Assembly: GCA_028023455.1 (NCBI GenBank)
Contig: JAQFVV010012396.1
Span: 23,953,330 to 24,017,329, forward strand
Length of the DNA stretch: 64,000 nucleotides
Direction: 5' to 3'
Source of the DNA: Epiperipatus broadwayi
Taxonomy: Eukaryota; Onychophora; Udeonychophora; Euonychophora; Peripatidae
Under the pieces are notes generated by a model. That model had not been told where the DNA came from. It did not search any database and was given only the letters and a program-made list of their open reading frames with translations. Numbering within the stretch: position 1 is the stretch's first letter; each line of letters begins with the position of its first letter. Shown here piece after piece: positions 12,130-23,395 of the stretch. A program made the translations under genes and the position numbers.

Positions 12130-12330
12130 AGTTATTATCTTAAAGAGTAAATATATGACGATTTGAACACAGACTTTCAAGCACTCTTCAACTATCCACA
12201 CTATCTCATACTACTGGTACACATAACCACACACATGTAGAAAATATAAACATTCACCAATATTCATATTTTGTGCTAATCCAGCACTCATCAGTTGGTC
12301 TAGATTATCATCTTCCACACACACATATAT
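12130..12330 (-). repeat. hammerhead-bearing SINE-like repeat, copy a
   Basis: A dispersed repeat with a hammerhead-like fold at one end (12246-12308, minus strand) and, about 80 bases downstream on that strand, a B-box motif GTTCAAATC (complement of 12160-12168) preceded by an A-box-like GATAGTGTGGATA. Copy b (12583-12775) is a direct repeat of this copy, offset 472 bp, with non-repeated sequence between them. The order of motifs suits transcription of tandem or circular templates, as in retrozymes or Sm-alpha repeats; that is inference. Confidence 0.6.
12246..12308 (-). ncRNA. type I hammerhead-ribozyme-like fold, copy a
   Basis: Reading the minus strand: outer stem I strand ATAATC, internal-loop bases, inner strand ACCAA, core CTGATGA, stem II GTGCT with loop GGATT and AGCAC, then AAA, a 2-bp stem III with 4-base loop, cleavage triplet ATA, inner stem I strand TTGGT and outer strand GTTTAT (one mismatch). 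All helices of a type I hammerhead are present. The base after stem II, normally G12 (the general base), is A; CpG decay (GCACG to GCACA) would explain it. Activity as it stands is doubtful. Confidence 0.55.
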
Positions 12331-12582
12331 ATAATCAGTGCTAAGTTTATATTAAGATAGCAAATCTGCATATTTTAATGGAAAGGCTTCAATCTACTCC
12401 AACCTTAACTCTTCAGCTATCTATTCTATTGAAAATTTGATGATGGAAAGCCCAAATCCCATGCTGATGTCAATACTGTTTCCATGCCCATGTTGAATTC
12501 AAGTCACTCTGACCCCTTATGTATAAGACCTTCTTCATTTAAATACATAGAAGAGGGATGGGCAAGATGCAGCCTTAATATA
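12331..12582. other. unrepeated segment between hammerhead repeats a and b
   Basis: About 250 bp of moderately AT-rich sequence lies between two direct copies of the hammerhead repeat. No frame or RNA signal was identified. It may be the internal region of a composite, LTR-like non-autonomous element, with copies a and b as its terminal repeats, or simply the target into which copies inserted. Confidence 0.35.
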
Positions 12583-12990
12583 TAAGATTTGAAATACAGG
12601 CAGTCTTCATACACCTGGAACTTAATTGTAAATATAGAGGATTTAAACACAGACTTTCAAGCATCCTTCAACTGTCCACATATGTTATAGTACTGATACA
12701 CATGACATGTAGAAAAGATAAAAAACACCAATATATGTACTTTGTGCTATACCAGCACTCATACAGTTGGTCTAGGGTGGGAGATGATAATCTAGACCAA
12801 CTGATGAGTGCTGGTTTAGCACAAAATACATATATTGGTGATTGATTATATTTTCTACATGTGAGTGGTAATGTGTATCAATAGTATGAGATAGTGTGGG
12901 TAATTGAAAGGTGCTTGAAACTCTGTTCAAATCCCCTATATTTACAATTAAGTTCCAGGTATATGTAGACTGCCTGTATTTCAAATCTTA
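12583..12990. mobile_element. 408-bp foldback made of two inverted hammerhead repeats (b and c)
   Basis: Left arm 12583-12775 and right arm 12792-12990 are inverted copies with a 16-bp spacer; both outer ends read TAAGATTTGAAATACAG toward the centre. The right arm (copy c) keeps a full hammerhead-like fold at its inner end, plus an A-box-like TAGTGTGGGTA near 12892 and a B box GTTCAAATC at 12925-12933. The left arm (copy b) has an extra T in the core (CTGTATGA) and a changed base at the start of stem III, so its ribozyme is broken. The arms differ at a modest number of positions. A transcript across both arms would form a long hairpin. Confidence 0.75.
12787..12849 (+). ncRNA. type I hammerhead-ribozyme-like fold, copy c (best preserved)
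   Basis: Stem I outer strands ATAATC (12787-12792) and GATTAT (12844-12849) pair perfectly, as do inner strands ACCAA (12796-12800) and TTGGT (12835-12839), with a TAG/GATT internal loop between them. The core strand CTGATGA is 12801-12807. Stem II is GTGCT (12808-12812), loop GGTTT, AGCAC (12818-12822). Then AAA (12823-12825), a 2-bp stem III (12826-12827 with 12832-12833, loop ACAT), and predicted cleavage after A12834. Short stem III is typical of hammerheads in Penelope-like elements and retrozymes. Position 12823 is A where catalytic G12 is expected, as in the other copies. Confidence 0.6.
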
Positions 12991-14233
12991 AAGCATAAAA
13001 TAAAATTAAAGATGATTGCTAGATACATAACCACAATATTTCAAGATGTGAATCCCAAGCTACATTTGATAAACACTATGTCAGAAACTGGTCTGATTTT
13101 AAGAATTTAAGATGCAATAGGTTATCTCATTGTCATTCATTACTCAGAAGATTCATAGGCAACTAAATAAGTTGCTAAAAATTTTGCATTAGAAAAATAA
13201 AATAAAATGGACAGTCCATGATAATAATGAAATGTATGAAAATGGAGAGTGGTTTGGAGTAGGAACTCATCATTTAATAAATTTGTTATTAATAAAAGTA
13301 ATCATATATAATGTAAACTTTTAATTGGTTAATTATGCTGATTGAGTATATAAAAACATATATTATAGTCCAAAATTTTAAATTTCAGAAATACAACATG
13401 CACAAATAATTCAATAGATGAGATTTAAGGAGAGAGTTCAGTAGGATAAGGAATGTTCATCTTTTATTTATAGTTCTTTTTTTCAACAGTTATGTAATTT
13501 TAATATAAGTGATTTTAATAAATGCAAACCCATTTACCTATATAAATATGTTGGATTTAAGTAAAAGTTACAATAGGAAAAAATGCGATCTTAGTATTTT
13601 ATATTTTGATGCTTTAAAAGATGAGTGTGTTATTTTTGCATTGAATTTTAATTATAAATAAATGTAAAATAATTTATTTTCTATAAAATAATGATACATT
13701 TTTAAAGATTGTAATGATAATAATATTTTAGGAATAAATTCTATTATTAAAATATCTTAGTTTAAATTAAGTAAAAAGGTAATGCATTTTAAATTTTAAT
13801 TTAAAATTGCTTAAATTTTATCAGTTTTAAAAATATTTATTGATTTTATTAATATTAAATGGTAGGCAGTAAATTAATTATTCAAAAACTGCTAGTTAAT
13901 TTTCAATTAATTGACCAATGAAATATTATTAATTGATTTTTAGACATCATGCTGTCAGGGCATATAAGAAAAAAAGAACAGATGAACTAGGAAGAGAAAG
14001 GAGGGAAGTAAACCATTGTTTCATGTAAAAATTTGTAAAATTTATAAAATTTAATATATTTTATTTTGCAAACAGTAAAAATAGGTAAATTCACCATGCT
14101 GAAAGACATATAATATTTTTAATAGTAGTTTTAAAATGATGGAGTGAGCTAAACAAAGTTTCTTTGTTTGTGATACAATTACTGTCTGAAACTTCACTAT
14201 TACAAATATTATTGAAGAACACTATCAAGAATA
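12991..14233. other. AT-rich non-coding stretch
   Basis: No gene, RNA signal or repeat family recognised beyond scattered homopolymer runs. Confidence 0.4.
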
Positions 14234-14472
<239 letters not shown>

Positions 14473-14475
<3 letters not shown>

Positions 14476-15775
14476 ATTGAAAAAATCCTGAAAAATAGGG
14501 TTTCTCAACTTCAATTAATTAAAAGGTGTAAATACTGTCACATAAGAAAATATGTTTTGTTTATACCTACTTTGTCGATTAATTTAAATAATAACTTAAT
14601 TATGAAGAGGAGGAAAAATAAATACAAAGTGATAACTTATATAAAATAATTAAATTAGTTTATCAAACTTTAAAATAGTTTATTAATGGAAATGAGATGT
14701 CAAATAAAAATAGTTATCTTTTTAAATTAAAGTAACTTGTATTTTTAAAATTATCTTTATAAAACCATAAAAAAAGAATAGACATTCATTGTATATTGAA
14801 TAATTAAGGAATACTAAGTAAATTTCAAGAAAGAACATTTTGAGTAGCAAATAAGATTATCCTATAATATAGAATACTAAAAGGATAAAAATTTAGCAAG
14901 AAAGGCTATTAATTTTTATTATGACAACGTTTGATAAAATAGTGTATTGCTGAATAATAGAATTAAGTGAATTTATTTTTATTTATTTTGCAAAGAAATA
15001 ATTATTAAGTAAAACATAATGAGGAGAAAAAGTGGAAGTAGGAATGACCTGTAAATTAATACTACATATAATAAAGTTGAATAGTGGAGAGAATAATATT
15101 CAAATGTGTATTAAATTAGTTATTCAACTACAGTTTTATTAAACATCTATGATAATTATTCATATTTAATACTGAACATACTCAGATCTAAAAGCTTAAA
15201 CAAAGATGCATCAAATTTTTAAAGAGTTTTTATTAAACATATTTTTTTTCTCTCTTCAACACTGTTGTATCTTGGCTGCATTGAATTTGCTATAACTACA
15301 ATATTTATAACTTTTTATAAAACAGTGCTATATTAATCCATTTCAGTAATATATTGCTTTTTTTATTTCTTCCATATCAGTATTTATTTTGAGCATTTTT
15401 ATTCAAGTTTAGTTTTTATATAAAGATAGACTGCTATTATTCCAAACTAGCATAATTCAAATCTTTGTATTTTGTAAAAATTAAGATCAGACTATGTAGT
15501 GATATAAAAAACAAAGATTCTAATGTGTTTTTTATAAAAAAAACAGGACAAATGTTTTTATCATAACCTATGTGAATACCTGTAATATATATTCTCATTT
15601 TCCAATCTCTTCTAAAAATAATTTTCAATACCAGGTAGAAACATAACAAATTGTTCACTAATATTCAGTTACTATTACTAAAAAAAAAACAAAGTGTAGC
15701 AGTATAATAATGGTAATATATTTTTATAATCAAAATAAGAGTCATAGATCACATGACCCAATTCTCTTAGGTTTG
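14473..15775. other. AT-rich non-coding stretch
   Basis: No supported feature seen. Confidence 0.4.
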
Positions 15776-15898
15776 TAAGATATAAACAATGAGCATTGCC
15801 AATTGCACAACAAGCTTTGTGATAAATGCTGTGATAAATGCTAAGCATTTGTCACATAGCTTGTTGAGCAATTGGCAATGCTCATTGTTTATATTTTA
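15776..15898. mobile_element. palindromic MITE-like element, about 123 bp
   Basis: Two arms of about 55 bp share the core AATGAGCATTGCCAATTG and its complement, with ATAAAC and GTTTAT at the outer ends. A short internal repeat (GTGATAAATGCT twice) lies just left of the centre. There is no coding potential. Superfamily unknown. Confidence 0.7.
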
Positions 15899-18800
15899 TA
15901 AAGTTTAAATTTTTACATAAGATATGTGAATAGTTCTCAATTATGTACTATATTCAAAAGAAAGAAAAATTCTATTTTAAGCTAAAAATTCAATAATAGA
16001 AAGAAAAAAAACTTTAACAGCTTTAATATTATTACACAACTGTGACAAATACTCAGTATGACAATACATGTATTCAAAATAGCTTCTATTTATAAAATAA
16101 AGTTGAAATGTTAAAAAATTTATATATTTATTACTAATTATCAGATGCATATAAAAGTAAATGGAGAGTAACAAATGTACACCAAATATTAATCTTTTAA
16201 ATACCAGTCAAGAAATGATATTAATGAAGCCATCACTTTTATATCTGATTATAGTTTTTAAAGCATTCAATAAAGAAACCTCAACTTTATGACATTTTCG
16301 CTTAATATAAACATTTTTGAAAATTAAATTAATGGAATTAATTTTTTTAATTTAATTAATTTTTTACAGCATTAAATTAAACAAGGTTTAATTTTTTTAT
16401 ATCATTTTATAATACCCACAAATGGTGCAACTTTCATTGTAGTAGAGTAAGGGACTTTTACCACTTACCAATATAAAATTTCTTTATAATCAAGTAAATA
16501 TAAGTTACACATTTAAATTTACTTATTTTATTTTTTAATTAAATTAATTATTTTAATGAAGATTTGCTAACAAATTAGATTTTATTTAAATTATGCTAAT
16601 AAATTAAAATTTTAAACATTTGAGATTTTTTTCTTAGAATTATAGCTGTGCATATACATATAAATAACCTCACTTACCCATATACATATTTATATAGAAA
16701 TTTAGTTTGAAGTCAGTTTTGGAAATAGTGGTGTCAATCTCTATTTGAAAAATAATGTGATATATAATTTAAAATTTTGTTTATCATGTTTTACTTGAAT
16801 TATTTATTTATTTGCATTCTTTTTTAAAAATAAAAGTTGATAAAAGTTTTGAGAGATATTGAAATTTACTTATTTGTAAAATTCATTAAAGTATGAGGAT
16901 GTGTTTTTTTTTTTGTGAGTTTAAATATACATTTTTTATTCTTTGCTGTTAAATTTTTCAGATTAATTTTATTTAAAGATTTTTGGGTAATAAATGAATT
17001 TATGTGCAAATTTTTCCATGAGTTGTTTTTTGATTTTTTTTTTCATATTTGAGATTTATAGATTGAGCAAAATATTGTTTTATCCAAGATAGTTGTTCTA
17101 TTTTTAAAAAAAACAAATAAGTTGTAAAGATTTTAGTTTTCATGCAGAAAGTTTTAAACATCTTTAGTAAAATCTACATTTTTGGGGGGTTTGGCCCTAC
17201 ATTATTTTCTATAGAAACACTTTTTATTTTGCTTTTGGAATTATAATCCTTTATTTTTTCATAATTTATCTTTTAGATAAAAAAAAATGCAAGATTAAAT
17301 TAATTGTTAAAACCGTAGAAGTGAATAAAAATGTTATTATTTTTTTTTTTTGGAACATGAAAAAATTACAAAAATAAAATACTATTTCTATTATTAAACC
17401 TATTGATGTTGTACTTTGCAAGATTTTTCTCCATAAATGTAAGACATTCACTCTGAAATAAATATAAAGATATTTAAAACGAAAGAAATTCAAGAACTGC
17501 CAGTCTTTCATTTTATGATTTGTTACTGCTTCCTAATTTGAAAGATATAGACTAGGAAGATAATTTGGATAATGTATAATTTAAAATCAGTACTCATTTT
17601 AATTTCACGCAAATTCTTATATATATAATGATCTGGACGGAATTGAAAAAAACTTTTTTATGGTATATATTAATTCAAAAGGTTGATTTAATTATTTAAA
17701 AAAATATTAACTTTATATGAACGGGAACAGCAGATAGGCTTTTATATAAAGATTATATTTAATATTTTTTTTCTCATAAATATCAAATAATTAATTTTTT
17801 TAAGGCTGTGCAAAGAGCTTAGTTGTTTGTAAACCTACATTAATTACAATATTTTATACGATTACGTAATCATTACTTATTCTAATTAGATCTATGAAAA
17901 TTTGATTTGTTAGCTATTTTTGTAAATATCTCTTGAATCAATATTAAAAAAAAAAACAAATACATATACAGTTTAATCTTTCTATGAGTAAAGTGAAAAA
18001 ATTTTACTTTTTGTTTCTTTAGGTTTTTTTTTTACTGTTTGTTGACATTCATCAATATTTTATTTATTATTTAAGCAGAGAATTTATTTAATATCCCATT
18101 AAAAGTTTATAACTGTTGATTTACCAAAGCAGGTGGTAAATACTGTAATAATGACATATTCTAAATAAACGATTTGTCACTGCTCTATGTGTGTTAGCCT
18201 TTTTTTTTCTTCATCTTAATAGAAAACTTATTGCTAGTTCTCATGATTCAATAATAGCTTTGAAAAGTAATTTGTTTTAAATTTACTAAGACAAATTGTT
18301 CAATAAAACATAAGAGTTAATTTAGTTTATAAATTTAAAGTCGCAAAGGTATTTATATAATATATACATATGTGTTTATTTGTGTACAATGTTTAAAAGA
18401 TTTAGAGAAAAAATATTTTTATACAGTTCGCACTATGCAATAACTGCTTGACTTTAATATGTAAATGTTAGCTACAATACATATTTTGTCAATTGCCATG
18501 CTTAAAAAGTTGGAACTGTTATTGTAAAAAAAGAAAATATTTATTTATGAAAATTGCACTACAGAAATATTTAGAATATTCGAATTTTTGCAATATTTTC
18601 AAATAGTAAAAATTCAAGTTTGGAATGAATAAAACTTTAAAAATTGATATGTAGATCAAAGTGACTTAATATATTTGTTAATTTATTTGAGTAACCAAAA
18701 GGTGTTTCATGAATCAATTTTATGGACATCTGTGCAAAACTCAAAAATAAAAAATTTAATCACCTGTGGTTTATTAAGCAACTCCTACTAATTTGTTTAA

Positions 18801-18963
18801 TCTTGTGCTACCAAATTTTTCTAATATGAATAGTTATCTACGAAAGACTTAATAACATAGTTACTTTTTATAATTATCTACCATTTTATTCATTTTATAT
18901 AAAAATATATATATAAATTGTATTACTGAATTGCTAAATCAATATATAACTGTAGTTTGCAGG
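15899..18963. other. AT-rich non-coding stretch
   Basis: About 3 kb with many homopolymer runs of A or T. Open frames here are short and low in complexity; none looks like a protein. Confidence 0.4.
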
Positions 18964-19033
18964 AAATGTGGACATATATATAAATCTTAATGCACTAAAT
19001 GTGGACATATATATAAATCTTAATGCACTAAAT
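18964..19033 (+). repeat. 33-bp direct tandem duplication
   Basis: A unit starting AAATGTGGACATATA (18964) is repeated exactly at 18997. It is a local duplication with no coding role visible. Confidence 0.9.
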
Positions 19034-20262
19034 TTCAATAAAAAAATCATAAACTCACAGTAACCATCAATGTAGTCAGGATTTTAAAACACAGAGAATA
19101 AAAATAATATTTTGAGTTAATCAAAACAATATTTATAACTTATAAAATAACAATAATTGGTACATAAAATAAGAATGAGAATAGTTACTCAAATATTGAT
19201 ACAAGAACAAATTTATTAGCAAATCTATTAATAGATTAAATTAAAGGTTAATTATTGTCATTTTATTAATGGGTCCTATTTACAATCATAAAGTTATAGT
19301 GTTTTATATTTTAGTAAATGTAGTAAAGATTTAAGATTATATATCTCATCTGATATTTTTATACATTGAGTGGGAAGTTTGCAATCTACATTAAATAAAT
19401 TATTTAATATAAAATTAATGGTATTCATCACCTATATTTTCCCATCAATGTTTCAGTCCTGAATTCTGTAATATATCCATTTAATTATTTTTTTCTTTTT
19501 TGTTTACTGATGACAGATAGCTATAAATATATTCATAATGACATCGAGCTACAGCATTTAACAGTAAATAATTTATGACATTTTATTTAATAAATCTTTG
19601 CAGAAATTTTTTAAACACTTTAAAAATTTTGAGATAGATAATTCAGTTATGTACCAACGACAAAGCAGATAATATTCACTTTATCCGAGTATCATTTTAA
19701 AATCCATATACACCTAATAGTCATAAAAATTTACTTATAAATTGCTTTCAACTACAGACGTTTTTCCATACAGTGTTAATGTGATTTAACCTTAACTAAT
19801 TCCAACTGGCTTTCCTGCTGCAATTAATTAAAATAATCAATATGTTTTTAGGATATTAAATTGCTTATGAAAAACAATAAGAGATTAAAATCAAGCCCTA
19901 TTTATGAATATAATTTATCAAATTAAAAAAAAACAAGTTAATATAATAATTATTTTTTGATATAACAACTATAAAAAATTAAATCTTTATATACTAGTTT
20001 TTTTTACAAAAAAATTAGAAGATTTAAAAAAAAAAAGAAAATATCAAATTACGAATATATTGGAATATTTTGCTTTTATTAAGTACATAAACTTGTAAAT
20101 AAAAATTAGTTTAATATACTGTAACTTTATAAATTTTATCAGTCTTGTTTTCCATAATCAATCACTATATGGATTCAATGTTATCATATGAAACTGAATT
20201 ATCTCTTTACATGTATGTATTAACTGTAATAATGTTTAAGGCTAATTGGGTTTGTAAGTAAT
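19034..20262. other. AT-rich non-coding stretch
   Basis: No supported feature seen. Confidence 0.4.
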
Positions 20263-20442
20263 CATTAAAAACCAGCCAATACTTTGATAATCCCAATATA
20301 AATAACAATCAATAATTTCAAACTGATGTCAAGGCAACCTTTTTTAACAATAAAGGTTAAAAGGAGGTTGCTTTGACAACAGTTTGAAATTGTTGATTAT
20401 TATTGATATTGGGATTGTTTAAATGTTGACTGTTTTTTAATG
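20263..20442. mobile_element. 180-bp palindromic MITE
   Basis: Outer ends CATTAAAAA and TTTTTTAATG begin two imperfect inverted arms that meet near 20352. Shared blocks include AATCCCAATAT, TTTCAAACTG and GTCAAGGCAACC with their complements. A half-copy lies at 43889-43974 between (TA)n tracts, which shows that the family is dispersed. Confidence 0.75.
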
Positions 20443-20984
20443 ATGTATATTTAAAAATAAAAATCTGTTAATAATCTGCTGACAGACAAAGAAAGACATT
20501 GGCTAATGACAGATTGAATAAAATCATAAAGGGATAAAATAAATTGAGTTTATAGGCCAGACCCAATAATAAATTCAAGTTGGATTTGATCTTTCTTAAT
20601 ATTACAGAAATCTCATCAACAGAATAAAGATAACTCTATGATCATTCTACTCATCCACATCATAAATGGAATTTAACAGTCAGTAACTTATGAAGATGTA
20701 GTAAAACACAAACTATTAATCTCATAGTTAATGATTGTCAAATCTATTAAAGGTCTTGATAAAGGCAATAATGATTTTATCTTCTAATTGAAATATCTAT
20801 AGATTTGTTTATGATATTTTGTTAATTGTTAAGCTAACTTTAGAAAAATTCAAAGCTAAATAAATGAAGAAATTATCCTTTATTTGTTTTTATAAAGATT
20901 AGATTTTATAAAATAAGATATATTACAAATGCATTAGCTTATTTTGTTTTTATAGTATTAATCAGACATTTTTTTCTAATTAAA
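20443..20984. other. non-coding stretch
   Basis: No supported gene or repeat. Confidence 0.35.
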
Positions 20985-21305
20985 CAAAAATAAATATGAA
21001 TAATAATTAGAGATCACTCCACTACACATTATTAGATAGATTTAAACATTTAATAAATTCTCTCCTTTCCCTACATGAGATAATTAATGTCTTTTGAAAA
21101 GATAGAATGAATTCGCTCTATCTTATTAACCTAAATGTATATGTATAAGCAAATCTATATGTTTAGGTTAAAAAGATAGAGCAGATTCATTCTGTCTTTT
21201 CAAAACACTTTATCTTGTGTTTGGAAAGGAGAGTATTTATTAAATGTTTAAATTTATCCAGCACAAATGTAGGGGGTGTAATTCCTAATTATTATTACAA
21301 ATTAA
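20985..21305. mobile_element. foldback MITE, about 320 bp
   Basis: Long imperfect inverted arms centred near 21140. From outside inward they share AATAATTA, TTTAAACATTTAATAAA, CTCTCCTTTCC, a CTTTTGAAAAGA-like block, TCTATC, and AACCTAAA. Related pieces occur at 21481-21545 (inner part) and 23272-23395 (right end). The family therefore exists in full and partial form within 2.5 kb. Confidence 0.7.
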
Positions 21306-21480
21306 AAACATAGCACTATATAAATAAATAACTCATTATAGATATTTAATATTTCATCAAATAATGATGTATCATAAATTGTAAAAATTCTGCAAGCATT
21401 ATTCATTAAAACATAGTAAAAGGAATTGAAAGTGATTATTTAATATCTTCACACTCTTATTTCCAAATGCTTAAAATTTT

Positions 21481-21545
21481 CTTATACATATACATTTAGG
21501 TTTCTGTTTTTTCAAAAGACTTTATCTCATGTATGGTGTACTGTT
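21481..21545 (+). repeat. inner fragment of the 20985-21305 foldback family
   Basis: Matches the arm interior: CTTATACATATACATTTAG and a TTTTTTCAAAAGACTTTATCTC block are shared. It may be a solo remnant or a rearranged extension of the neighbouring element. Confidence 0.5.
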
Positions 21546-21734
21546 TGTTTATATGGTACAAATATATTGGTATCCTGAGATATTTAAAAGGTAAAAAAAA
21601 AGTAAATTTAGAGATCTTTTAAAAGAAAAACATCTTTAGATTTTTTCTGATTAGTATAATTTATTTTTTAAAACATACAATGAAAGTTGGAATTGTCGTT
21701 CATATTTTTTTTATGTAATTAAAATAAAAGTTAA

Positions 21735-22330
21735 AATTGGAAAGAATAAATGACATACAGATTATTGATCCAGATAAAGTAAAAGAATTCCAAAAATAAA
21801 AAAATTACAAGAAGAAAAATCTTTTTAAGTAATTAAAGATGGCAGAATTATGCTAAAAAACTAAAGACTTTGTAACATAAATTTAAGAGAAAGTGTAGAA
21901 GATTATTATCTTATATGCTGATAAAAGGACAAAAGGATGTGCAGAAGTTTAAAAAACTGGATCGAAGTATAAAAAGAAAAGGACAACTTTGATCTGGGTC
22001 TTCTCTTTACCTTCTAGTTACATCTCTGAAAGCTGGAGGTTTCTGCGAGCATAACCTGTGGCAGTAATATATGTCTGCACAGGTACGCCACTTGCAGTAC
22101 CAAGTCATCAAGCAAGCAATGGAAACAGGCCTTGTGAAGACCACTTTTTGCAATAAAAGGGTCATGACAACCATGCCTGTTCTCTGTGAGCATAACCTGT
22201 GGCAGTAATAGATGTCTGCACAAGTACACCACTTGCAGTACCCAGTCATCAAGCAAGCAATGGAAACGGGCCTTGTGAAGACCGCTTTTTGCAATAAAAG
22301 GGTCATGACAACCATGCCTTTTCTCCAGCT
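21735..22330 (+). repeat. LTR-like repeat, copy 1, with internal duplication
   Basis: Aligns by eye with 51550-51890: shared blocks include CAGAT..ATCCAGATAAA, a GCAGA.TTTAAAA.CTGG block, a TATA-box-like GTATAAAA (21967-21974; 51748-51755), GGACAA, and a downstream AATAAA (near 22152 and 22293; 51858). A TATA box followed by a polyadenylation signal is what an LTR contains, so these may be solo LTRs or other promoter-bearing repeats. Copy 1 has a 141-bp tandem duplication spanning its AATAAA. No TG...CA ends or primer-binding site could be fixed. Confidence 0.45.
22047..22330 (+). repeat. two tandem units of 141 bp
   Basis: Unit 1 starts at GAGCATAACC (22047) and unit 2 at the same motif (22188); they differ at only a few positions, and each ends with the AATAAAAGGGTCATGAC block. 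Because 141 is a multiple of three, a 133-codon minus-strand frame (22007-22408) stays open through both units with a 47-residue repeat, but I regard this as a by-product of the duplication and not a gene. The units are clearly richer in GC than their surroundings. Confidence 0.85.
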
Positions 22331-22717
22331 ATAGAATGGAACAATAATGGAAGATGCTGGCAGGAGAGACCGATAGAAATTCTTATGAGCTCGGGATCCC
22401 AAAAACATACACCAACTTATCGGTAAGTTAAGAGTAACTTTTCCCTATTATGACAAAGTTTACAAACAATTCTTAAAATAATTCTGATGAAGACTTTAAA
22501 TTCTATTACCAAGAGACTCTCGTTTACTAGGAAATATAATTGTTGAACAGTTTTTTTATTAATTGATTCATACCTGGATTAGCGTATGTGTGTAATCTTT
22601 CCAATTAATTAATTCATAATTTTTTATTTTATTTTATATTTTTAATTTGTTAGAATAAAAATATTTCTAATACCAACTATTCATTGTACGTGATTAATGC
22701 ATTTATTAATGTTAATT

Positions 22718-22853
22718 ATTTAATCAGCCATTTAAGCTATTGTGCGCTTTTTCACGAGTGTTAAATAATAAATGAGTACTTCCACTTATTATTTCCACTT
22801 TATTATTTAACACTTGTGAAAAAGCGCACAATAGCTTAAATGGCTGATTAAAT
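22718..22853. mobile_element. 136-bp near-perfect palindromic MITE
   Basis: Arms of about 55 bp run from ATTTAATCAGCC (22718) and GGCTGATTAAAT (ending 22853) inward through GCTATTGTGCGC and its complement, with about one mismatch between the arms. Such little divergence implies a recent insertion or strong hairpin-based correction. No reading frame. Confidence 0.85.
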
Positions 22854-23271
22854 TTATTACAATTAGAAACAGCGCTAAAAATAAATGTTTATTTACATAA
22901 TGTTAATTATTATGATTTAAAAATATAATTTACCTTTGCCAACGCTGTACTGAAACTCAATCCTCCGGAGTTTCTAAATAATTCCGTCGTAACTAAAAAA
23001 AAATAAAAGGGATTTTAGCCAGTGGATTCTGATATTATTCAGATATAGAATCCTGACACCTTTCAAATAAATTAAAAGCTGGCTTACATGATCCCATTAT
23101 TTTAGTAGTTACATTAGTTAAAAGGGTGTTGTGTGACCAGGAAAAATAATTGCGTCCATTAAATCTTACTGAATTGTCTGACGAAACAAATTTAATAGAT
23201 AGGACGTAATTTGGTCACTCAGTACGGGTAGTTAACTCATTAAAAATGCTAATAGAGAAGTGGACGTTACA

Positions 23272-23395
23272 ATGGAAAGGAGAGTATTCATTAAATGTTT
23301 AAATCTATATAGTGCATATGTAGTGGAATGATCCCTAATTATTATTACAGTTTTAAAACATAGTGCTATATAAATAAATAACTCATTATAAATTA
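23272..23395 (+). repeat. solo right end of the 20985-21305 foldback family
   Basis: Starts GGAAAGGAGAGTATTCATT and continues through the same outer-arm sequence as 21220-21345, including AATTATTATTAC and CTATATAAATAAATAACTC. The inner and left parts are missing. Confidence 0.65.

Noticed and set aside
22007-22408. 133-codon minus-strand frame with a 47-residue repeat
   Set aside because: Explained by a 141-bp (3 x 47) tandem duplication in an LTR-like repeat; no family resemblance and a second frame is also open.
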